Shown here: positions 10,017 through 19,088 of the stretch, one piece after another
How positions within the stretch are numbered: position 1 is the stretch's first letter
Layout: each line of letters starts with the position of its first letter
Assembly (NCBI RefSeq): GCF_000298235.1
Contig: NZ_BAHE01000025.1
Coordinates: 27,747-91,746 of the forward strand
DNA length: 64,000 nucleotides
Direction: 5' to 3'
Source: Gordonia namibiensis NBRC 108229
GTDB taxonomy: Bacteria; Actinomycetota; Actinomycetes; Mycobacteriales; Mycobacteriaceae
Position numbers and translations under genes: made by a program
The notes under the pieces: model-generated
Told to the model about the DNA's origin: nothing
What the model saw: only the letters and a program-made list of their open reading frames with translations
Databases searched by the model: none

Positions 10017-11192
10017 TTACCCCTGCGCCCGCAATGTGAACATGGTGATCTCCGGCGGCGCGAGAACCCGCACCGGGGGACCCCACGCCCCGGCGCCGCG
10101 GGTTGTGTACAGCACGGTGTCCCCGATCCGGTCCAGTCCGGCGACCGACGGTTGCTGCAGCGGAACGAGATAGCGGATCGGCCACATCTGCCCACCGTGC
10201 GTGTGCCCGGAGAACTGGAGTTCGACGCCGAGTTCGGAGGCCTCGACGGCCTGCTTCGGCTGATGTGCGAGCAGCAGCACGAAGTCCTCGGGTGACGAAC
10301 CCTCCAGCGCAGCACGGAGATCGGGTTCGAAGGGTTCGGGCGCCGTGGCGTCGTACACGCCGGCGAGCTGGATGGTGGCGCCGTCGACGGTCAGCGGCAC
10401 CCGCGTGTTCCGCAGTGTGCGCACTCCGTAGTACTCCCAGGTGTCGAGCCAGCGGCCGCCGTCGTCGGAGTAGTACTCGTGATTGCCGCTGACGCCGAAC
10501 ACCCCGAGGGGTGCGCGGAGATCGGTGAGCGGTTCCAGGGTGTCGCGGACGTACGGGATCTTGCCGTCGGTGAGGTCTCCGACGAGGAGCACCAGGTCCG
10601 GGTTCTGTGCATTGACGTCGTCGACGATGCGCCGGGTGAACGAGGCGTCGCGCGCGGGTCCGAGGTGGAGGTCGGAGACCACGGCGATACGGAGGCCGTC
10701 GAATGGTGCGGGCAGGTTGTCGAACGTCGCGCTGACCTCGGTCACCTGTGGTCGGGAGGCCTCGAACACGCCGTAGCCGGTGACCCCGAGCGCGACGACG
10801 ACCACGGCAGCGGTCGCGATCCGCATCCGGCGCAGTCTGCGCGGTGCCGCGTCGGCCGTCTCGCCGACCCCGGTGCTGCGGCGTCGGACCCGCCGGATGA
10901 TGTTCGCCCCGAACGAGATCAGACCGATGATCGCGAGTCCGAGGAACAGATAGAAGACCGCCCCGATCCAGATCAGGCCGACGGTGCCGATCGGCCGGGC
11001 CCACGACGGGTCCAGGGTCCGGCCACTCGCGAAGCCCACGACGGCCAAGGCCCACATGACGGTGAGCGCGACGTCGGCGACACCCGACCACGGGCGGGGG
11101 AGTTCGGTCGCGCGGACCATCCGGCGGTGAAGCCAGAACGTGATCAGACCGAAGAAGACCGCCGGAACCAGCACGGCCAGGAACAGCGCCAC
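10017..11192 (-). CDS. Membrane-anchored calcineurin-like metallophosphoesterase
   Basis: A 391-residue protein with about four N-terminal hydrophobic segments (residues 1-140) and a calcineurin-like phosphoesterase domain facing one side of the membrane. Dimetal motifs are visible: VVSDLHLG (D-x-H), VGDLTDG (GD), SGNHEYY (GNHE), LAHQP and SGHTHGGQ (GHxH). It resembles the YkuE group. The start is a GTG at 11192. Substrate unknown. It stands alone, convergent with the cat operon and divergent from the sulfurtransferase. Confidence 0.8.
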   Translation of the reverse strand: MALFLAVLVPAVFFGLITFWLHRRMVRATELPRPWSGVADVALTVMWALAVVGFASGRTLDPSWARPIGTVGLIWIGAVFYLFLGLAIIGLISFGANIIRRVRRRSTGVGETADAAPRRLRRMRIATAAVVVVALGVTGYGVFEASRPQVTEVSATFDNLPAPFDGLRIAVVSDLHLGPARDASFTRRIVDDVNAQNPDLVLLVGDLTDGKIPYVRDTLEPLTDLRAPLGVFGVSGNHEYYSDDGGRWLDTWEYYGVRTLRNTRVPLTVDGATIQLAGVYDATAPEPFEPDLRAALEGSSPEDFVLLLAHQPKQAVEASELGVELQFSGHTHGGQMWPIRYLVPLQQPSVAGLDRIGDTVLYTTRGAGAWGPPVRVLAPPEITMFTLRAQG

Positions 11193-11308
11193 GAAAGGCC
11201 CCCTGTGAATCGCGGAGAGTGTCCCGCAGATGCGGACCGCCCCATTCTCGCATCGCGGGCCGTAGGCCTTCGCCGAGGTGTGGGCGGGGCGTCGATAGGC
11301 TGGCCGAC

Positions 11309-12151
11309 ATGAGCGATGTACTGATCAACCCGCTCGACCTGGCCGAGATGCTGCTCGGGACGCCGCCCGTGGTCCTCGACGTGCGCTGGCAGCTCGGCGA
11401 CTTCGACGGTCGCGAGGCCTACCGGGAAGGCCACATCCCCGGCGCGGTGTACGTCGACCTCGACTCCGAGCTCGCTGCTCCGCCGTCCGGGGCGGTCGGT
11501 GGTCGGCACCCGCTTCCCGCGATCGAAGACCTCCAGGCCGCCGCACGGAGCTGGGGCATCAACGACGGCGTACCGGTCGTGGTCTACGACGACTCGGGCA
11601 ACCTGGCCGCGGCCCGGGCGTGGTGGCTGCTGCGCTGGGCGGGCATCGCCGACGTACGCCTGCTCGACGGCGGTCTCGCCGCTTGGCGAGCCGAGGGCTT
11701 GCGCACGACCACCGGTGACGGTGGGCGGCCGCGTGCCGGAACGGTCACGCTGACCGGCGGGAACCTCCCGGTCGCGACGATCGACGACGTCGCGGCCGGG
11801 ACTGTGACCTTGCTCGACGCCCGCGCCGGCGAGCGGTACCGCGGGGACGTCGAACCCGTCGACCCCCGCGCCGGGCACATCCCGGGCGCTCGCAGTGCCC
11901 CGACCGTGGACAACGTCGACGAGGCCGGCCGGTTCCGCTCGGCGGACGACCTGCGTCGACGCTTCGCCGACGTCGGCGTCGTCCCCGGGGACGGTCGCGA
12001 GGTGGTCGTCTACTGCGGGTCCGGGATCAACGCGGCGCACGAGATCGCGGCACTCGCGATCGTCGGCGTCGACGCGACGCTGTTTCCCGGGTCGTTCTCC
12101 CAGTGGTCGTCGGACCCGGACCGGCCGGTGGCGCTGGGCGACCGGCCCTGA
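11309..12151 (+). CDS. Rhodanese-type sulfurtransferase (two-domain)
   Basis: A 280-residue tandem-rhodanese protein. The N-terminal domain (VVLDVRWQLGDFDG..GHIPGAVYVDLD) is inactive. The C-terminal domain carries the catalytic cysteine C236 in the loop CGSGINA, closer to 3-mercaptopyruvate sulfurtransferase (CGSGVTA) than to thiosulfate sulfurtransferase (CRKGVTA). ATG 11309 precedes the domain start directly. It converges on the next gene with a 3-bp gap. The exact sulfur donor is not settled by sequence. Confidence 0.85.
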   Translation: MSDVLINPLDLAEMLLGTPPVVLDVRWQLGDFDGREAYREGHIPGAVYVDLDSELAAPPSGAVGGRHPLPAIEDLQAAARSWGINDGVPVVVYDDSGNLAAARAWWLLRWAGIADVRLLDGGLAAWRAEGLRTTTGDGGRPRAGTVTLTGGNLPVATIDDVAAGTVTLLDARAGERYRGDVEPVDPRAGHIPGARSAPTVDNVDEAGRFRSADDLRRRFADVGVVPGDGREVVVYCGSGINAAHEIAALAIVGVDATLFPGSFSQWSSDPDRPVALGDRP

Positions 12152-12154
12152 CCG

Positions 12155-13198
12155 TCACTTCAGGTGCGGGCAGGGCGGGTTCTCGGCGAGACCGCACATG
12201 TTCTGGTGCAGGTAACTCGGCACGTCGGTGGGTGCAACGTCGGCGTGCATGTTGACCAGGTTGAAGCCGAGGAAGAACACCGCGAGGATCACGTTCATCA
12301 CCGCCGAGAACGCGAGGATGCGTACGACCGCGACGTCGCGGGTGATCTGGAGCCGCTCGATGCCGGCGTCGGTGATCAACTGGTCCCCGTTGCGGCGGAA
12401 GAGGTAGAAGCTCATCGAGGCCACCATCACGACCGAGCCGAAGAAGACGCCCTCGTAGAGCGGGAACTGGTTGAGCGTGCCGGTGAAGATGGACCAGGTG
12501 TCGTTGACCCGCAAGTACGACCACAGGCCCTGACGCTGCAGGAACTGTTCGGAGGCGGTGTCGAGGACGAGGAAGATCAGCAGCAACGCGATGATGATGC
12601 CGGCCTTGTTGAGTCGGGGCCATCGCGCCCGCGCGGACTTCACCAGCTTGTCGATGCCGACGACGGCCAGCGGGAGGAACAGCATGTAGTCGGCGAGTTC
12701 GTACAGGATCGGCGCCGGGGTCTCGGGACCCTTGGCCACCCACCCCGGTACGAACTCACCCCACGTGCCCATGTTGAGAAATGCCGAGTTGTAGGAGAAC
12801 ACCGGCACCACGGCGTTGACGCCGACGTCCTGCCAGCAGGTGAGCAGCCAGCCCATCATGAAGACGCCCAGGGTGGGGAACTTCCCGTCCTTGCGGGTGC
12901 GGTGCACCAGCCAGATGATCGACGCGATCACGCCGACGATGCAGATGACCTCCGACGCCCGGATGATGACCAGCGTGTGGGTGGGCACCGCGTCGGGGCC
13001 CGTGGGGATCGGGGAGAACGAGTCGGAGAAGATCCAGCGGATGTAGACGTAGGCCTGGATCGCGACGAAGACCGCGCCCAGGCGAGCGAGCCACACGATC
13101 GGTGGCGACTCCTTGGCCGCGGTGACCGTTCCCGTGTCATCGGGTGAGGACTGCCCGATCGAACCCGAATCGGGCTTTTCCCCAAGTGAACTCGACAT
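12155..13198 (-). CDS. Multi-pass membrane protein, probable AveC-like (spirocyclase) family
   Basis: A 347-residue integral membrane protein with about seven hydrophobic spans starting near residue 35 (VWLARLGAVFVAIQAYVYIRW) and a soluble N-terminus. Aromatic/acidic motifs such as WLLTCWQDVGVNAV and NQFPLYEGVFFG recall the AveC family, named for the avermectin spirocyclase; this is pattern recall and a domain search would settle it. It is the last gene of an ALDH-ferredoxin operon, which suggests a redox or hydrophobic-substrate role. Its catalytic function is unknown. Confidence 0.55.
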   Translation of the reverse strand: MSSSLGEKPDSGSIGQSSPDDTGTVTAAKESPPIVWLARLGAVFVAIQAYVYIRWIFSDSFSPIPTGPDAVPTHTLVIIRASEVICIVGVIASIIWLVHRTRKDGKFPTLGVFMMGWLLTCWQDVGVNAVVPVFSYNSAFLNMGTWGEFVPGWVAKGPETPAPILYELADYMLFLPLAVVGIDKLVKSARARWPRLNKAGIIIALLLIFLVLDTASEQFLQRQGLWSYLRVNDTWSIFTGTLNQFPLYEGVFFGSVVMVASMSFYLFRRNGDQLITDAGIERLQITRDVAVVRILAFSAVMNVILAVFFLGFNLVNMHADVAPTDVPSYLHQNMCGLAENPPCPHLK

Positions 13199-13234
13199 CA
13201 GATATTCAGTCCTCCCGATGACCGTCGGCCGGTC

Positions 13235-13423
13235 TCATTCGATGCGGATCGCACTCTGCGGACAGTTGGCGACCGCCTCTTCGGCGGCGGATTCCTGGTC
13301 GTCCCCGATGCTCTCGGCGAGCGGGAAGCTCACCCCGTCGTCGTCGAGATCGAACAGATCCGGCGCGACGGCGATGCAGCGACCGTGCCCGCCGCACTTC
13401 GCGTGGTCGACGACCACTCTCAT
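13235..13423 (-). CDS. Small P450-type ferredoxin (3Fe-4S/atypical 4Fe-4S)
   Basis: A 62-residue ferredoxin with CGGHGRC near the N-terminus and a distal NCP (ANCPQSAI): the CxxHxxC...CP pattern of actinobacterial P450 redox partners, where a histidine sits at the position of the missing cysteine. ATG 13423 overlaps the ALDH stop codon (ATGA); an ATG five codons upstream is possible. It probably donates electrons to the P450 encoded at 30759-31997, but no dedicated reductase lies nearby. Confidence 0.85.
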   Translation of the reverse strand: MRVVVDHAKCGGHGRCIAVAPDLFDLDDDGVSFPLAESIGDDQESAAEEAVANCPQSAIRIE

Positions 13424-14904
13424 CGTGCTGCCGCCCATTGGATCGTCTTGTGTTGCAGGTACTCAGACAGTCCATGTGCGCCGAACTCGCGCCCGATGCC
13501 GCTGTGCTTGTACCCGCCGAACGGTCCGTCGGGCATCAAACCTCCTCCGCCGCCGTTGACGACGACCATCCCGGTGCGGAGTTTTCGCGCAATGCCATGT
13601 GCGCGTACAGGGTCGGCCGACCAGACACCACCGGAGAGTCCGTACGGACTGTCGTTGGCGATCTGGACGGCCTCGGCATCGTCGGTGAAGGGGATGATCA
13701 CACCGACGGGGCCGAAGATCTCGCTCTGGGCGATCCTCATGCGGTTGTCCACGCCCACGAAGAGGGTGGGTTCGACGAAGAATCCCTTGTCCAAACCCGC
13801 GGGTCGTCCACCGCCGTAAGCGATCTGGGCGCCCTCCTGCTGTCCGACGCGGATCAGCTCCTCCACGCGGGCGCGCTGGACCTCGCGGATCAGCGGACCC
13901 ATCACGACGTTGGAGTCGGCTGGGTCACCCACCGGTACGTAGTCGAGGGCCATCTTGATGCGGCCGACGAGTTCGTCGTGCAGCGACTCGTGCACCAGGA
14001 TGCGGGTCATCAGCGCGCAGCCCTGACCGGCATGGGTGATGAAACCGCCGAGCACGCTCTGCATCACCTGGTCGAGGTCGGTGTCGTCGGTGAGGATGTT
14101 CGCCGACTTGCCGCCGAGTTCGAGAACCACCTTCTTCAGCGACTGTGCGCCCTGCCCATACACTTTCGTGCCCACGGCGTCGCTGCCGGTGAAGCTGATG
14201 ATGTCGACGCCGGGGTGGGTGGTCAAGGCCTCACCGGCTTCGACGTCGCCCGTGATGATGTTCAGTACCCCCGGCGGCAACCCCGCGGCCTCGGCGATCT
14301 CGCCGACCACCAGGGCTTCGAACGGCGTGTACGGCGAGCACTTGAGAATCACGGTGCAGCCTGCGGCCAGCGCCGGCGCGACCTTGCAGAGGTTGAGGAA
14401 CAGCGGGAAGTTGAACGGAGTGATGAGGGCCGCGACGCCGAACGGTTCGCGGACCACGACGCCCTGACCGATGCCGTTACCGATGACGGGCGGCAGTGCG
14501 GTCTCGAACTCGAAGGCGGGCAGCACCCGGTCGACGAGATCGAAGAAGTGGTCGATGGGGGTGCCGACCTGCAAGTATTCGGCGAGGGCGCGCGTCGACC
14601 CCGCTTCGGCGATGGACAGGTCCACCAGCTCGGCGCGCCGGTCCTCGAACCCTTCGGCCATCCGCCGCAACACAGCGGCGCGCTCTCGCACCGACATCTG
14701 CGGCCACGGTCCCTCGTCGAAGGCCGATCGTGCGGCGCCCACCGCATCTTCGACATCGGCGACGGTCGCCTGCGGTACCGTTCCGATCACCGCTTCGGTG
14801 GCGGGATTGATGACGGTGATCGTCTCGTCGCCGCGGCCGTCGACCCACTTGCCGTTGATGAACAGCTGACCGGTACGAGTGCTCTGACCTGATGCGTCCG
14901 ACAT
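13420..14904 (-). CDS. Aldehyde dehydrogenase
   Basis: A 494-residue NAD(P)-dependent aldehyde dehydrogenase. The general base E262 is in LELGGKS, the nucleophile C296 in GQGCALMTR, and the cofactor loop in [10 protein letters not shown] and [12 protein letters not shown] 14904 follows GGGAGGTG; upstream in-frame codons lie in the promoter. It heads the operon with the ferredoxin and the AveC-like protein and is divergent from the GntR regulator. Oxidation of an aldehyde generated by the P450 or a dehydrogenase is inferred. Confidence 0.88.
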   Translation of the reverse strand: MSDASGQSTRTGQLFINGKWVDGRGDETITVINPATEAVIGTVPQATVADVEDAVGAARSAFDEGPWPQMSVRERAAVLRRMAEGFEDRRAELVDLSIAEAGSTRALAEYLQVGTPIDHFFDLVDRVLPAFEFETALPPVIGNGIGQGVVVREPFGVAALITPFNFPLFLNLCKVAPALAAGCTVILKCSPYTPFEALVVGEIAEAAGLPPGVLNIITGDVEAGEALTTHPGVDIISFTGSDAVGTKVYGQGAQSLKKVVLELGGKSANILTDDTDLDQVMQSVLGGFITHAGQGCALMTRILVHESLHDELVGRIKMALDYVPVGDPADSNVVMGPLIREVQRARVEELIRVGQQEGAQIAYGGGRPAGLDKGFFVEPTLFVGVDNRMRIAQSEIFGPVGVIIPFTDDAEAVQIANDSPYGLSGGVWSADPVRAHGIARKLRTGMVVVNGGGGGLMPDGPFGGYKHSGIGREFGAHGLSEYLQHKTIQWAAAR

Positions 14905-14941
14905 CCCGTCGGCACCTCCCTTGCGTCCCGAGGGGATCACT

Positions 14942-14961
14942 AGATGAGTTAGATGATTCAA
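14942..14961 (-). promoter_or_regulatory. Regulon motif A (ALDH / GntR divergent promoter)
   Basis: On the minus strand this reads CATCTAACTCATC, matching the TAACT(C/G)ATTG-like motif found at seven other points in this region. It lies 38 bp upstream of the ALDH start and about 120 bp upstream of the regulator. Binding protein unknown; the GntR regulator next to it is a candidate. Confidence 0.5.
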
Positions 14962-15077
14962 CCGTACAATGGGTATGTTCATTTGCATGTCGGTTTGGTC
15001 AAAACGGAGGCCCGGCACGGCCGGGTGCTAGGCTGAATCCCGCTCGGCAGTTGCCGGCTTCGAAGAAGGTGTGGGAA

Positions 15078-15875
15078 TTGGCCAACAACTCGTTCGACGA
15101 GAACGGATTGCCCCAGCGCATTCAGGTCCCGAAGACCGCTGAACTCATCGCTCAACAGATTCGCGGTCAGATAGTGCGTGGAGTGTTGAAGCCGGGCGAC
15201 ATGTTGCCGCCGGAAACAGTACTGGGACAACGGTTCGACGTCTCCCGACCCACACTGCGTGAGGCCTTCCGCATCCTGGAGAACGAATCCCTCATCGTCG
15301 TCCGTCGTGGTTCGCGCGGTGGCGTGCAGGTGGTTTCGCCCGATGTCTCGGTTGCCGCGCGCTACTTCGGCCTGCTGCTGCAGATCCAGAACACGACGCT
15401 CTCCGACCTGTACGAGGCCCGGATGGTCCTCGAGCCCGCAGCCGTGCGGATGCTGGCAGCGCGCCGGACCGACGACGACATCAAAGCACTCGTCGAGGTC
15501 ATCGACGAACTGGCCGACCGCGTCGATGCCGGCGTCGAGTCCGCCGATCTCGACACCTGGTCGACAACGGCGTTCAGATTCCACGACCTCATCCTCGAGC
15601 GCGCGGGCAATCAGACCATCGGCCTCCTCGGGCGCGTCCTCGCCGACGTGGTGGCCACGCACATGTCGCGCGTGGTGTCCCGGACGACGGACACCGACGA
15701 GGTCGCGACCCAGTTCAAGAAGACGATCCGGGCCTTCCGCAAGCTGGTCACGCTGGTCGAGGCGGGTGACGCCGACGGCGCCGAGGCGCATTGGCGGCGG
15801 CACATGACCTCGGTCGCCAAGAAGATGCTGTGGGGTCGTTTCGCCACCGAATCCGTGGTCGACCTCTTCAACTGA
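15078..15875 (+). CDS. GntR-family regulator, FadR subfamily (FCD domain)
   Basis: A regulator of about 265 residues. The winged helix (TAELIAQQIRGQIVRG..PPETVLGQRFDVSRPTLREAFRILE) is followed by an all-helical FCD effector domain (LYEARMVLEP, FRFHDLILERAGN, EAHWRRHM) with its metal-binding histidines. The start is uncertain: TTG 15078 has an AAGG at suitable distance, GTG 15069 is the alternative, and further upstream codons lie in the promoter. FadR-type proteins usually repress until an acyl-CoA or acid binds. It is the only regulator inside the catabolic island and so the best candidate for its control. Confidence 0.85.
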   Translation: MANNSFDENGLPQRIQVPKTAELIAQQIRGQIVRGVLKPGDMLPPETVLGQRFDVSRPTLREAFRILENESLIVVRRGSRGGVQVVSPDVSVAARYFGLLLQIQNTTLSDLYEARMVLEPAAVRMLAARRTDDDIKALVEVIDELADRVDAGVESADLDTWSTTAFRFHDLILERAGNQTIGLLGRVLADVVATHMSRVVSRTTDTDEVATQFKKTIRAFRKLVTLVEAGDADGAEAHWRRHMTSVAKKMLWGRFATESVVDLFN

Positions 15876-15916
15876 CATTTGGGTTTCCTGCTTGGAAGTG
15901 CGCCCGTTGTTGCTCG

Positions 15917-15936
15917 AATGGTGTAACTGATTGTAC
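15917..15936 (+). promoter_or_regulatory. Regulon motif B (upstream of acyl-CoA ligase operon)
   Basis: GGTGTAACTGATTGTAC with core TAACTGATTG at 15924-15933, between the regulator stop and the ligase start. Very close to motifs E and G. Confidence 0.5.
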
Positions 15937-16011
15937 TGAATCATCTACGATGAGCGGTGCGCGGCTCGAAGCTGCGCACTGACGGTGACCTCACGTGGAT
16001 TGGCGGGAAAC

Positions 16012-17511
16012 ATGGGTGTCGGCCTTCTCCTGGACATGGTGGAGTCCGGGCTCGGCGATCGTGTCGCACTGGGTGACCGTGCCTCGGGTCTGACCCACGC
16101 CGACGTGGTCGCCACCGCGCGTGGCGGCGCCTCGGTCATCACCGGGTACGAGCCCTCCGAAGTGATCTATCTCGGCCGCAACGGCCCCGGTTATCCCCAG
16201 GTCTTCTTCGCCGCAGCCTTCGCCGGGGTGCCCTTCGTCCCGGTGAACTACCGGCTGGGCGACGAGGTGCTCGGCGAACTGATCGACGACTTCGATCACC
16301 CGCTGATCGTCGTAGAAGAGCGCTACCGCGACCGGATCGCCACACGTGAACCGGTGATCGGTCTCGACGAGTTCCTTCACACGTCGCGCGAATCGGAAAC
16401 GTTGCCGCCCATCGATGTTCCCGACGAGGCCCCCGCTGTCCTCCTGCACACGAGCGGCACCACGTCGAAGCCGAAGGTGGTCCCGCTCCGGCACGAGAAC
16501 CTCCAGGCCTATGTCTTCGCGACCGTCGACTTCGCCGGGGCCGGCGAGGACGAGGCGGCGCTCATCACGGTGCCGCCGTACCACGTGGCGGCGGTGGGGG
16601 CGACGCTCACCAACTTCTACGGCGGACGCCGCGTCGTGCACCTGCCCGACTTCGATGCGCGCGAATGGCTCGAACTCGTGGCGCGCGAGTCGATTTCGTC
16701 GGCAACCGTGGTCCCGACCATGCTCGCCCGCATCGTCGACGCCCTCGACGGCGACCTCGCCGAGACGCCGGCGCTGCGCCTGATCTCCTACGGCGGTGCG
16801 CGACTACCGCTCCCGGTTCTCGAACGTGCGATGCAGGCGTTCCCCGACGCCGGCTTCTGTAACGCGTACGGACTCACGGAGACGAGTTCGACTCTTGCAC
16901 TTCTCGGTCCGGACGACCACGCACAGGCCGTCGCCTCCGATGACCCGCTGATCCGACGCCGCCTCGAGAGCGTGGGACGTCCGGTGCCGGGGATGGAGAT
17001 CGAGATCCGCGATGCCGACGGCCGGCCGGTCGGTCCGGGTGACGTCGGGTCACTGTTCGTCCGCGGTGCGCAGGTCTCGGGGTCCTACCTCGGGAAAGGG
17101 TCGGTGCTCGACGCGCAGGGCTGGTTCCCGACCAACGACCAGGCCTGGGTCGACGACGAGGGATACCTCTTCATCGCGGGCCGCGCCGACGACACCATCA
17201 TCCGGGGCGGCGAGAACATCGGGCCGGCCGAGATCGAGGATGTGCTCCTGACCCACCCGGCCGTGCGCGAGACGGCGGTGATCGGTCTGCCCGACGAGGA
17301 GTGGGGGCAGCGGCTGGTGGCGGTCATCGTGGCCGATCCGCAGGCGGGGATCTCCGAGGAGGAAGTCCGGTCCCATGTCCGCGCCCGGCTTCGGGGTTCC
17401 CGGACACCGGATGAGGTGATCTGGGTCGACGAGTTGCCACAGACCGCCACCGGGAAGGTGTTGCGTCGCCAGCTGGTGGCGCAATTCGAACGAGCACAGG
17501 AGAAGTCATGA
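16012..17511 (+). CDS. Acyl-CoA synthetase / AMP-binding ligase
   Basis: A 499-residue ANL-superfamily ligase that would activate a carboxylic acid as acyl-AMP and then acyl-CoA. P-loop LLHTSGTTSKPKVVPL, A5 motif NAYGLTETS, A8 hinge IAGRADDTIIRGGENI and the catalytic A10 lysine in QTATGKVLRRQ are all present. ATG 16012 is chosen because the conserved domain starts there; an in-frame GTG at 15985 is possible. It overlaps the next small gene by 4 bp. Substrate unknown. Confidence 0.85.
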   Translation: MGVGLLLDMVESGLGDRVALGDRASGLTHADVVATARGGASVITGYEPSEVIYLGRNGPGYPQVFFAAAFAGVPFVPVNYRLGDEVLGELIDDFDHPLIVVEERYRDRIATREPVIGLDEFLHTSRESETLPPIDVPDEAPAVLLHTSGTTSKPKVVPLRHENLQAYVFATVDFAGAGEDEAALITVPPYHVAAVGATLTNFYGGRRVVHLPDFDAREWLELVARESISSATVVPTMLARIVDALDGDLAETPALRLISYGGARLPLPVLERAMQAFPDAGFCNAYGLTETSSTLALLGPDDHAQAVASDDPLIRRRLESVGRPVPGMEIEIRDADGRPVGPGDVGSLFVRGAQVSGSYLGKGSVLDAQGWFPTNDQAWVDDEGYLFIAGRADDTIIRGGENIGPAEIEDVLLTHPAVRETAVIGLPDEEWGQRLVAVIVADPQAGISEEEVRSHVRARLRGSRTPDEVIWVDELPQTATGKVLRRQLVAQFERAQEKS

Positions 17512-17816
17512 CGCTCAAGCCAGGAGCCCGACTCCGCAGCCAGGTCTGCGACACAGAGATCATCGTCGTGAGTCCGCCCGCGGGCGACGTCGACCTCACC
17601 TGCGGCGGCGCCCCTGTGGTCCCGATCGGCGAGGACGTCTCGGTTGGCACCATCGCCACCGGTCTCGACGGCGGTAACCAACTGGGCAAGCGGTACACCT
17701 CCGTGGATGCGCCGGGACTGGAGGTGCTCGTCACCAAGGCCGGGGCGGGAACGCTCGCCATCGGGACATCGCCGCTCGTCCTCAAGGACGCCAAGCCGTT
17801 GCCGGCGAGCGACTAG
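17508..17816 (+). CDS. Small conserved-looking protein of unknown function
   Basis: A 102-residue protein, translationally coupled (ATGA) to the ligase upstream. It starts MTLKPGARLRSQVCDTEIIVV and has a second cysteine in DLTCGGAPVVPIG, then glycine-rich strands; no membrane segment or signal peptide. The paired C14 and C32-region cysteines hint at metal or redox chemistry, but this is speculation. I do not recognise the family. The coupling implies a job with the ligase. Confidence 0.75.
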   Translation: MTLKPGARLRSQVCDTEIIVVSPPAGDVDLTCGGAPVVPIGEDVSVGTIATGLDGGNQLGKRYTSVDAPGLEVLVTKAGAGTLAIGTSPLVLKDAKPLPASD

Positions 17817-17852
17817 GGGAGCGAAGGACGCCGTGCGGCGGGGCGCGGAGCG

Positions 17853-19088
17853 TCAGCCCAGCACGCCCCGCTCGCGGTGGTCGCTGATCTGCTCGGGGTC
17901 GAGTCCGGCCTCCAGCAGGATCTCCTCGGTGTGCTGGCCGAGCTTCGGTGCCGGGCGTCGCGGCGCCGTGGGATGTTCGTCGAAGTGGTACGGCGGCGCG
18001 ACGACACGGAAGTTCGAGCCGTCCTCGGTGGGCACCTCGGGCAGGAAGCCGTTGTCGAGGACCTGCTTGTCGTCGTGGAGCTCGGCGACGGTCGCGGCCG
18101 CGGCCCACACGCCGGAGAACTCGGCGAGGATGTGCCGCCACTCGTCGAGTGTCCTCTCGGCGAAAGCCTTGTCGAGCTCGGCGATACAGTCGTGCCGGTT
18201 GGTGTAGCGGCCCATGTCATCGGCGAAGCGTTCGTCGACGATCAGGTCGACACGGTCGATGAGGGCGCACAACTCACCCCAGAAGCGTTGAGCCTGCAGG
18301 CAGACCAGGTTGATCCAGCGGTCGTCCTTGGTGCGGTACGCGTTGACGATCGGATTGGGTGCGTCCGTCCGATCCTGGCGCGGGATCTCCCCGATGTAGG
18401 GGGCCGCGGTCAGGTCGGGGCTCAGCGGCCACATACCTGTGTTCAGCAGTGAGACGTCGACGACGCCGCCCTTGCCGATGCGCTCGCGACGGAACAGTGC
18501 CATGCCCACGGCCCCGGCGATGGCGGAGGACCCCTGGAGGTCGTAGTAGGCGGCCGGTTGCATCGTCGGGCGGTCGGCACCCGGAGGTGTCAGTTTGTGC
18601 ATGGTGCCGCCGGCGGACCACGCTGCCGCCGCGTCGAATCCGCCGACATTCACCTTGTCGCCCTTGGAGCCCCAGCCGGTTCCCCGGACGTAGACCAGCT
18701 TCGGGTTGACGGCGAGGAGGTCGTCGACATCGACCCGGAGCTTGGTCCGCTGGGCGGGGAGGTAGCTGGTGAGGACGACATCGGCCTTCTCGACCAGCTT
18801 GAGGAGGAGGTCGTGGCCGTCTGCTGTGGTGAGATCGAGTGTGATGCTGCGCTTTCCGCGGTTGGGCACCTCGAGGAAGGGGTTGGGCGCACCCTCCTTG
18901 CGGTTGAGCGCGTTCTGCAGATTCCGTTGGGGGTCGCCGGTCGGGGGTTCGACCTTGATCACGTCGGCGCCGAGATCGGCGAGGATGGCACCTGCTCCGG
19001 GAACGAAGGTCCACGCGGCGATCTCGACGACGCGTACTCCGTCGAAAGGTGCTGTGATCGATGAGTTCTCGCTGGTTGTCATGGTCAC
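17853..19088 (-). CDS. Family III (CaiB/BaiF) CoA-transferase
   Basis: A 411-residue class III CoA-transferase that moves CoA between carboxylic acids through an aspartyl-CoA intermediate. Start VRVVEIAAWTFVPGAGAILADLGADVIKVEPP is typical. D183 in YYDLQGSSAI aligns with the catalytic Asp of formyl-CoA transferase, followed by ALFRRERIGKGGVVDVSLL. A GTG at 19088 overlaps the upstream gene's stop (GTGA); ATG 19082 is the alternative. It may load CoA onto the pathway substrate or recycle CoA from a product. Confidence 0.88.
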   Translation of the reverse strand: MTMTTSENSSITAPFDGVRVVEIAAWTFVPGAGAILADLGADVIKVEPPTGDPQRNLQNALNRKEGAPNPFLEVPNRGKRSITLDLTTADGHDLLLKLVEKADVVLTSYLPAQRTKLRVDVDDLLAVNPKLVYVRGTGWGSKGDKVNVGGFDAAAAWSAGGTMHKLTPPGADRPTMQPAAYYDLQGSSAIAGAVGMALFRRERIGKGGVVDVSLLNTGMWPLSPDLTAAPYIGEIPRQDRTDAPNPIVNAYRTKDDRWINLVCLQAQRFWGELCALIDRVDLIVDERFADDMGRYTNRHDCIAELDKAFAERTLDEWRHILAEFSGVWAAAATVAELHDDKQVLDNGFLPEVPTEDGSNFRVVAPPYHFDEHPTAPRRPAPKLGQHTEEILLEAGLDPEQISDHRERGVLG

